A stretch of DNA of 64,000 nt, from NCBI RefSeq assembly GCF_017309585.1, contig NZ_CP071321.1, forward strand, positions 4,360,001 through 4,424,000. The letters run 5' to 3'. Below the pieces are notes generated by a model that saw only the letters and a list, made by a program, of their open reading frames with translations, was not told the origin of the DNA and made no database searches. This document shows positions 41,293 through 49,800 of this stretch, in pieces. The translations under genes and the position numbers were made by a program. The first letter of the stretch is position 1. Each line of letters starts with the position of its first letter. Origin of the DNA: Nitrogeniibacter aestuarii (GTDB taxonomy: Bacteria; Pseudomonadota; Gammaproteobacteria; Burkholderiales; Rhodocyclaceae).

Positions 41293-43056
41293 CTACAGGG
41301 TCTTGGCGGCTTCGCTCTCGATCCGCCACTGTCCGTCGCGCCGTGACCATGTCAGGGTCTTGAGTGACTTGTCGCGGTAGTTGCTCGAGGCATAGTGCTG
41401 AACGAAGCGGCTCATCCAGGTGTCATCGTCGATGCGGGTCCACTCCACCGACTCGATGGTGATCTCCAGACGTCCCGGCTTGCTGAGCTTGCGTTGGCGA
41501 TCCTGCTCCCAACGCTTGCGGCTCATCCCCGCGATGGGGGATGTATCGGCGACGTAGGCGTCGACATAGGCGTTGTATTGCTCGCCCTGCCACGCCATCC
41601 GCCAGCGTTCGAGCGCGTCCGACAGATCCGCTTGATCCTGCACGGCGTCGACAGGCTCGACCGCGCGCTCCGGGGCTGCTGGCGCTGCCGTCACCGGCGC
41701 TTCCTCTTCAGGCGGCGCGGCAGCCGTCGCGGAAGCCGCTGTTGCTACCGGCGCCATGACATCGCTGGCACGCGGCGTGGCCGGTTCAGCAGGGGACTCC
41801 ACCGTCCGGGCGGGAGCAGCTTGTGCAACGCCCGCTACCGCGGGGGCCGCCTCGGACGTCAGATTCGCCAGCCGCTCACGTGCCGAGGCGTGCCCGGGGT
41901 CGAGCTTGAGTGCCTGCTGCAAGGACTGGCGCGCCGCCTCGGTGTCGCCGCGGGCGATCTGGACCGTGGCCAGCGTGTCGTACAGCGCGGCCTGTTCGCC
42001 GCCGACCCGGAGGCTGCGTTGCGCGCGCTCCAGCGCCTTGTCCAGATCCAGCCGCCGCGTCGCGCTCAGGAAGGCGGCATTGTTGAGCGCCACCAGGTTG
42101 TCCGCATCGCGCGCAAGCACGTCTTCATAGGCGGCCAGCGCTTCATCACCGCGGCCGGCACGGTCCAGGGCCTGTGCGTGCTTGAGTGCAAGCAAAGTGT
42201 CGGCAGGTCCTGTATCGGCAGCACGGGCGTAAGCGTCGGCCGCGTCCTGATGCCGTGACAGGGCGCTCAGGACATCGCCCTTGAGGACATAATCACTGGC
42301 GGACATCGATGTCAGCCCCTCAAGCGATGTGAGGTGGGCCAGTGCAATCTCGGGCCGTGCTCTGGCAAACTCGGCGCGCGCCAGCGGCGACAGTGCCAGT
42401 GACGATCCCGGCATCTCCGCGCGCACCTGATCGAGCACGCTGACGGCTTCGTCTGCCCGCCCTGCGGAGAGCAGCGCTTTGCCCAGGTCGACGCGAGCGG
42501 TCGCATCACTGCCCGGCAGTTCGACGACGCGCGTCAGCTCGTCAACCGCCTTGGCCGGCTGCCGGTCGAGCAGATAGAGCCGGCCCAGCGCCTGCCCTGG
42601 CGGGACTGCGGCGGGGTGTGCGCTGACAATACTGCGGACCCGCTCGATGGCCGCAGGAAGATCCCCGTTCTCCAGCGAAAGCCGTGTGTGCGCCTCCAGC
42701 ACCTTGGCATCGGTCGGCTGCTGCTTGATGGCTCTCAGCGTCCAGTTCAGGGCCGCCAGCCGTTCGCCTCTGAGCTGCATGGAAGAGGCCACGCCCAGCA
42801 AAGCAACCACGTCGTCGGGGCGCCGCGACAGAGCGCGCATGAAGGCAGCCTGCGCCGCCACCGAATCGCCCGAAGCAAGCGCCTCCGTCCCCTGCTTCAA
42901 ATCGTCGCCATACGCGCCGGGCGTCATCAAGGTTTCGGTATTGTCGAGGGGGTCGAACACGATGGGCGCGGCCTGCGCGCTCAGGCTCAGACACAGGGAG
43001 AAGCTGGCGATCAGCGCAAACGCGCGTGGCCGGTGGGGACGAATCATGTCGGTCAT
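41293..43056 (-). CDS. Exported TPR protein with C-terminal NTF2-like domain
   Basis: The 587-residue protein has a signal peptide (AFALIASFSLCLSLSAQAAP) followed by TPR repeats over about 60-410 (for example ALNWTLRAIKQQPTDAKVLE and ALKHAQALDRAGRGDEALAA). A Pro/Ala/Glu-rich linker spans about 410-480. The final ~105 residues begin LERWRMAWQGEQYNAYVDAY and contain RKRWEQDRQRKLSKPGRLEI and TLTWSRRDGQWRIESE. This domain closely matches the C-terminus of the TolC-like protein at 55597-57279. It is likely a periplasmic scaffold for the giant-protein secretion locus. A second start (MIRPHRP) is possible nine bases in. Confidence 0.85.
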   Translation of the reverse strand: MTDMIRPHRPRAFALIASFSLCLSLSAQAAPIVFDPLDNTETLMTPGAYGDDLKQGTEALASGDSVAAQAAFMRALSRRPDDVVALLGVASSMQLRGERLAALNWTLRAIKQQPTDAKVLEAHTRLSLENGDLPAAIERVRSIVSAHPAAVPPGQALGRLYLLDRQPAKAVDELTRVVELPGSDATARVDLGKALLSAGRADEAVSVLDQVRAEMPGSSLALSPLARAEFARARPEIALAHLTSLEGLTSMSASDYVLKGDVLSALSRHQDAADAYARAADTGPADTLLALKHAQALDRAGRGDEALAAYEDVLARDADNLVALNNAAFLSATRRLDLDKALERAQRSLRVGGEQAALYDTLATVQIARGDTEAARQSLQQALKLDPGHASARERLANLTSEAAPAVAGVAQAAPARTVESPAEPATPRASDVMAPVATAASATAAAPPEEEAPVTAAPAAPERAVEPVDAVQDQADLSDALERWRMAWQGEQYNAYVDAYVADTSPIAGMSRKRWEQDRQRKLSKPGRLEITIESVEWTRIDDDTWMSRFVQHYASSNYRDKSLKTLTWSRRDGQWRIESEAAKTL

Positions 43057-43083
43057 GGGCAGTCGTTATCCGGGAAGCTGAAC

Positions 43084-43111
43084 GCAAAAAGGGGCCGAAG
43101 CCCCCTTTTGC
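43084..43111. terminator. Bidirectional hairpin between the PEP-CTERM gene and the TPR gene
   Basis: GCAAAAAGGGGC pairs with GCCCCCTTTTGC around CGAA. A/T-rich ends at both sides of the stem serve either direction. It lies 20 bp past the PEP-CTERM gene stop and would largely uncouple the TPR gene from upstream transcription. Confidence 0.75.
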
Positions 43112-43129
43112 ACGAACGTCGGGCCGTGA

Positions 43130-43807
43130 TCAAGCTTTCTTGCGACGTGTCACACCCAGACCGGCAATACCGGCCAGGCCGAGCAGCGCCAGCGTACCGG
43201 GCTCGGGCACCGAAGCACCGCGCGCAGCAGAGATCATGTCCTGAGTCGCACCACCCATCCAGGCCGTCAGATCATAGGTATCGACGTTCGGCGTCGGATC
43301 CGACAGGTTGGTCAGCCAGTCCGTGGCCAGGGCGATGGCGTCCTGATTTCCCGCGTAGTTCTTGAAAGAGCCCGTGCCGAAGAAATCGGTCCCGGTGTTG
43401 GCGGTGTCTGTCAGCTCCCACAGGGCCAGCTGGAATGCAGCGACTTCGACGCTGTTGGTCAGGTTCAGACTGCCAAAGCGCTGGTCGTACAGTGACTGGA
43501 TACCCACGACCGACTGCGGGAAGGCAGCATCGCTAGTGGAAGTCGGCGTCATGTCGGCCGTACCGTCGTAAGCGCTGATGGTCACGGCAGCGCCCATCTC
43601 GATGCAGAAGGCGATGAAACTGTCTGTGGTATCGAGATTCGTGACGTTGTAGTAGCGCGCACTCACCGGGGAGGAAGCACCATTGATGTCGACCGTGTAG
43701 GTGTAGCTCGGCACCTGGCGTGGGTCGACCTGCAGAAAATCGGCCATGGCCGGCGAACTCATGAATGCAATGGCCGAGGCCGCTGCAAGTGCTTTGAATT
43801 GGTTCAT
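43130..43807 (-). CDS. PEP-CTERM sorting-signal protein
   Basis: The 225-residue exported protein has an N-terminal signal (FKALAAASAIAFMSSPAMA) and a C-terminal PEP-CTERM tail: SVPEPGTLALLGLAGIAGLG followed by RRKKA. The body is Thr/Ser/Ala-rich, with two or three strand-rich segments (PSYTYTVDINGASSPVSARY and FQLALWELTDTANTG). It should be handled by an exosortase, whose gene is not in this window. It is 51 bp downstream of the giant gene on the same strand and so is probably co-expressed with it. A strong AGGAG precedes ATG 43807. Confidence 0.92.
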   Translation of the reverse strand: MNQFKALAAASAIAFMSSPAMADFLQVDPRQVPSYTYTVDINGASSPVSARYYNVTNLDTTDSFIAFCIEMGAAVTISAYDGTADMTPTSTSDAAFPQSVVGIQSLYDQRFGSLNLTNSVEVAAFQLALWELTDTANTGTDFFGTGSFKNYAGNQDAIALATDWLTNLSDPTPNVDTYDLTAWMGGATQDMISAARGASVPEPGTLALLGLAGIAGLGVTRRKKA

Positions 43808-43858
43808 ATCCCTCTACTCCTGAAATGGATCTTGAGCTTGAGTCAAGATGGTTGAAAC

Positions 43859-46800
43859 TCAGGCAGCGGCCTGTTCGTAAAGATCTGCCAGCTGGGTCAT
43901 GGCGGCGATGTCGGCGCTGGCACTATCGAAGCTGCCCGGGAACGCGTCGAGCGGATCGCTGCTACCCAGCAGCGCATCCAGGCTGCCACCCATGTCGAGC
44001 AGGTCGGCCATGGAGGACAGATCGACCCCGGCAGCGTCCGCGTCGGCCTGGGCCACGTTGAAATAGACGTCGGTCATATCCACGGTGGAACCGTCGGCCA
44101 TGGTGGCGGAGCTGCGCTCCAGGTGCAGGTTGCCCTGCGCGTCCATGAACGGCAGTTCTTCATAGGCCACCTGCAGGCTGGCCACACCGGCCTCGGTCAG
44201 GCTGAGCAGTTCGCCTGCGTCGGTGGCGTGATTGCCGTTGGCGTCCTGCCAGATGCTGAGCTTGGCGAAGTCAGCGTCGTTGGCATCGACCACGCCATCA
44301 CCGTTGGAATCGAAGCTGGCCAGCTTGGCGAAGCCGTCGCCCTTCTGGGAACCGCCGAACAGCTCGGAGATGTCGTCGATCATGCCGTTGCCGTTCAGGT
44401 CGATGGCGAGCATGCCGTCGTCGGCACCAACCCAGCCCGAAGCGATCGCCTGACCGTTGCCGAACAGGTCGAAGGTGCCGCCAGCGGCATCGCGGGCCAC
44501 GGTCTCGACTCCGTCACCGTCCAGATCGATCACGATCGGGGTGATGGCAGCGTCGAGGGACAGGTTGCAGGCACCGGCGTTGATCCAGGTCCAGTCGGTG
44601 GTGGTGTAGTCTCCGTCGCAACGATTGACGTCGGAATCCTTGCTGTCGTCTGAACCGACATCCTTGTAACCCCAGTTCCAGTTGCTCATGTTGGCCCAGT
44701 TGCCCCAGGAGGCCTGGTGCCACACGTTCGACTTGTCGAAGGCCACGTAGTACCAGCCTTCGTTCACCCCGTCGAACTTGTAGTTGCCGTTGGCGTCGGT
44801 GTAGGTGGTGGCAACCTTGTAGTCGCAGTAGCCGTTCCAGCCATAGAGCGTCACCTTGATGCCGCCAATGCCGAGCTCGCCGGCATCCTGGATGCTGTTG
44901 TGGTTGGCATCTTCCCAGACACGGTTGCCCACGCACGCCTTGGTGGCGCACAGACCGACGTCGATCGAGTTGATGACCTGACCTTCACCCACGGTAAAGC
45001 AGTCGGTGACGCCGTAGGCATTGGCATCGCTGTCGTTTTCCCAGGTCGAGCCGCTGGCGTCCTTGGTGGTGACCTTGTAGCCGTCGGGCTGGATCACTTT
45101 CACCTGGTAGGTGCCGGCGCGCACGTTGTCGAACAGGTAGTAACCGTCGGCATCGGTGGTCGTACTGGCGACCACGCAGCCACTGCCGTCGAGCAGTTTG
45201 ACCGTCACGCCCGCCGCGCCCGCTTCGCCTGCGTCCTGGATGCCGTCGCAATCCGCGTCAATCCACACACGGTCGCCCACCTGGCCGAGGGACTCGGGCA
45301 GGTCGAAACACAGCGTGTTGGCGGTTGCGTCGGTGTCGGTGCCACCGCAATTGACATCCACACCGCCGTCGTCCTGCACACGGAAGGTGATGGCAGCGTC
45401 GGTACTGCCCGAACCGGTGAACACGAGCTTGCCGGCTTCGATGTCGGCAACACTGATCGTCTGGCCTGCGCTCACCGCTGCGCCGTCGAGCGTCAGCGAA
45501 CCGGCGCCCGGCAGGGTGTCGATGATGACCGACGCGAAGTTGTCGCCGTCGATGTCACTGAAGCCGAAGTCATCCACTCCAACGGTGTAGACACGCGTGT
45601 CATCCACGGTCACGGTCTTGTCGGCCCCTTCCGGCGCGTCGTTGACCGGCTTGACGTCGATGCACACATCGACGGTTTCACCGGCCACCGTGGTGGCAGT
45701 CGTGGTGGTCTTGGTCAGACGCACGTTGTCGTAGTAGGTCACGCACGTGGAATCGAGCACGATGGTGAGCTTTTCGCCATACACGCAGTCGCGGCTGGTA
45801 AAGCCCGTGCCTTCGAAACTCAGGGTTGCGGTCTTGAAGCCGTCCTTGGACACGCCGCCCAGATCGCTGGCCGTCAGGCAGGCGATCAGGGTGTTGCCCG
45901 CATAGACCTTGACCAGTGCGCTGTTGTCATCCTTGGAGGTGCTGCCGAGGTTGCCGACATCCACCTTGAGCTCGTACTTGACGCCCTCGACGAACTTCTC
46001 GGCCAGCGTCTGGCTGATGCCCTTGGTACCGACCGACGCCACGTTGTAGCCGTCGGAGACGATGCCTTCCTCGTAGCGACCCGGATTCCAGGTCTTGCTG
46101 TCGGTACTCCACCAGGTGTTGCCCGTGCTCCAGCCCGGGATCGACGACGATGAGTAGCCGTTCGAGAGGCACTTGTCCTCGAAGCTGGAATTGCAGATAT
46201 AAACCGATTCGGTGCTATCCACGTACTCGACGGTGCCGATGGTGTAGCTGAAGCCGTCGTTGCCGTTGTAGTTCGTCGCAGGCGTGTAGGTGAAGCTGCC
46301 GTCGCCATTGTCGACAATGGTGCCGTGCGCCGTCTGGGTGAACTCCATGATGGTCTGGCCATCTTCCAGATCGACGGTGAAGGTCACCGACTTGTCTTCG
46401 CAGGTCATGATGCAGGTGTTGCCTTCGACCAGACCGCCATCGATGGTCAGGTCATCGGCGCAGCTGTTGACCGAGATCACGCCGGTTTCCACAACGCTGT
46501 CGAAGGCGTAGAGGGAGACGTTGTCGATGATGCCGCCCACGCTGTCGTTGGTCCCGACCGCTTCACGCAACTCGAGCCGATCCAGGCCGCCCGTGCCTTC
46601 CACCACAAAGGTGTAGGTGGTCAGTTCGGTGGAGGTCGGCGAAATGGTCGCGACCTTCTCACCGGCCCAGTACACATCGACCACGTTGGTCGCCAGGTTG
46701 GTGCAATCGCGCGCGGCCACGTCCAGCGACAGTTCGTACTGCTGACCGTTGCTGGTCTGGACGTCCTGATACACGCCATTGCCGTCGACGCAGGTGTTGT

Positions 46801-49800
46801 TGGCGTCGAGTTCGAGCACATTCTGGCCGGTGGCCCCGGTTACGCCGAAGTGATGCGCTCGGCCGATCTCGATCTTGTCGCCCAGGCCCGTCCAGCCCGT
46901 GACCGACTCGTACATGCCCCAATCGCAGTTCGGATCCTCGAAGCTGCCATTGACGATCAGATTGGTCGTGCTCTTGCTCGAGAAGAACAGGAAGTCCGAA
47001 TCCTTGCTATCGTCGCCGCCGATGTTGGCCGTCGTCAGCTCGTAGCCATCGGGCACGGTCATCTGGATCTTGTAATCACCCCAGACGACGTTCTCGAACA
47101 GATAATTGCCGTTGGCGTCGGTCGTGGTCGTGCTGGAGGTGTCATCGGCCGTGCCGAACTGACCGTCCGCGCCCGCACCCACCAGGGTCAACTCGACGCC
47201 GGCAACACCGGCCTCGCCGCTGTCCTGAATGCCGTTGCCGTTTGCGTCGTTCCAGATGGTGTCGCCCAGATCCACCTTGCACTCGGTCAGACCGGCGTCG
47301 AGATCGAGATTGTTCTCGCCCACGCCCAGGGTCACGACCTGGCTGACGCCATCGGCATTCACGTCGGAATCAGCACTGTCGTCAGCGCCGCTGTCCTGAA
47401 CGGTGAACTCGTAGCCGGTGGGCTGGTCGACCGTCACCTCGTATTGCTGCCCTGCGGTCAGGTTCTCGAACAGATAGTTGCCGTTCGCATCGGTCACGTC
47501 GGTCGCGGTCACGTCGTCGGCCGTGCCGAAGACGCCGTCCGCACCGGCACCCGTGAGCGTCACGGTCACACCCTCGACACCCACTTCATCTGCGCCCTGG
47601 ACACCGTCTTCGTTGGCATCCAGCCAGACACGATCACCCAGCGACGCATTGGCCGGCGGTTCGCCGACCGTGATGGTTGCCGTCGCTTCGGAGATGTCTC
47701 CGTTGGCATCGACAATCTGATACGTGAAGGTGTCCGAACCGTAGAAACCGTCATCCGGCGTGTAGGTGAAGGTGCCGTCGGCGTTCACCACCACGGTGCC
47801 ATTGCTCGGGTCCGTGACCTTGCTCCAGACGTTACCGCCATCGGCCGACGGGGTGTCGTTACCCGCCAGATCGCCCGCGACCGGCACACCATAGTCGGTG
47901 CTCAGCGCGTCGTCTGCAGCCACCGGCACGTCATTGGTCGGGGCGACCGTGATGGTTGCCGTTGCGGTGGTTTCATCACCGTTGGCATCAACGATCTTGT
48001 ACTCGAAGCTGTCCGGACCGTTGTAGTCGGCATTCGGCGTGTAGGTGAAGGTGCCGTCCGGGTTCACGGTTACGGTACCGTTGCCCGGGCCGGAGACCAG
48101 TGACCAGACGTTGCCGCCATCGGTCGACGGGGTGTCGTTGCCGCTCAGGTCACCATTGAGGACCGCATCTTCATCGACCGTGTAGTTGTCATCGACAGCC
48201 ACCGGCACGTCGTTGACCGGGTCGATGGTGATGGTGGCCGTGGCCGTCGTCGTGTCGCCATCGATATCGGTGATGGAGTATTCGAAGGAGTCGGTGCCGT
48301 TGTAGTCCGGGTTCGGGGTGTAGGTGAAGGTACCATCGGCATTCACCACAACCGTACCGTTGGAGGGGCCGGAGACCAGGGCCCAGACGTTGCCGCCGTC
48401 AGCCGACGGGGTGTCATTGCCGCTCAAATCGCCGGAGACCGGGACATCTTCGTCGGTGGTGTAGGCGTCATCAGCCGCCACCGGGACGTCGTTGACCGGG
48501 TCGATGGTGATGGTGGCCGTGGCCGTCGTCGTGTCGCCATCGATATCGGTGATGGAGTATTCGAAGCTGTCGGTGCCGTTGTAGTCCGGGTTCGGGGTGT
48601 AGGTGAAGGTGCCGTCGGCATTCACCACAACCGTACCGTTGGACGGGCCGGAGACCAGGGCCCAGACGTTGCCGCCGTCGGCCGACGGGGTGTCGTTGCC
48701 GCTCAGATCACCCGAGACCGGGACGTCTTCATCGGTGGTGTAGGCATCGTCCATCGCCAGCGGCACATCGTTGGCCGGGTCGATGGTGATGGTGGCCGTG
48801 GCCGTCGTCGTATCGCCGTCGATATCGGTGATGGAGTACTCGAACGAGTCGGTGCCGTTGTAGTCCGGGTTCGGGGTGTAGGTGAAGGTGCCGTCGGCAT
48901 TCACCACAACCGTACCGTTGGACGGGCCGGAAACCAGGGCCCAGACGTTGCCGCCATCGGCCGACGGAGTGTCATTGCCGGTCAGGTCGCCGGAGACAGG
49001 CACGTCTTCGTCGGTCGTGTAGGCATCGTCAGCTGCGACCGGTACGTCATTGGTCGGGGCGACCGTGATGGTTGCCGTCGCGGTGGTTTCATCACCGTCG
49101 GCATCGACAATCTTGTACTCGAAGCTGTCCGGACCGTTGTAGTCGGCGTTCGGCGTGTAGGTGAAGGTGCCATCCGGGTTGACGGTCACGGTACCGTTGC
49201 TCGGGCCGGAGACCAGCGACCAGACGTTGCCGCCATCAGTCGACGGGGTGTCGTTGCCGCTCAGGTCACCATTGAGGACCGCATCTTCATCGACCGTGTA
49301 GTTGTCATCGACAGCCACCGGCACGTCGTTGACCGGGTCGATGGTGATGGTGGCCGTAGCCGTTGTCGTGTCGCCATCGATATCGGTGATGGAGTATTCG
49401 AAGGAGTCGGTGCCGTTGTAATCCGGGTTCGGGGTGTAGGTGAAGGTGCCGTCTGCATTCACCACAACCGTACCGTTGCTCGGGCCGGAAACCAGGGCCC
49501 AGACGTTGCCGCCGTCGGCCGACGGGGTGTCATTGCCGCTCAGATCGCCGGAAACAGGCACGTCTTCGTCGGTCGTGTAGGCGTCATCCGCCGCCACCGG
49601 CACGTCGTTGGTCGGATCGACCGTGATGGTTGCCGTCGCGGTGGTTTCGTCACCGTCGGCATCGACAATCTTGTACTCGAAGCTGTCCGGACCGTTGTAG
49701 TCGGCATTCGGCGTGTAGGTGAAGGTGCCATCCGGATTGACGGTCACGGTACCGTTGCTCGGGCCGGAGACCAGTGACCAGACGTTGCCGCCATCTGTCG

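Noticed and set aside
43859..44540. RTX calcium-binding nonapeptides in the giant protein C-terminus
   Set aside because: The DxNGDG-like segments resemble EF-hand/dockerin-type loops, and no GGxGxDxux repeats were found.
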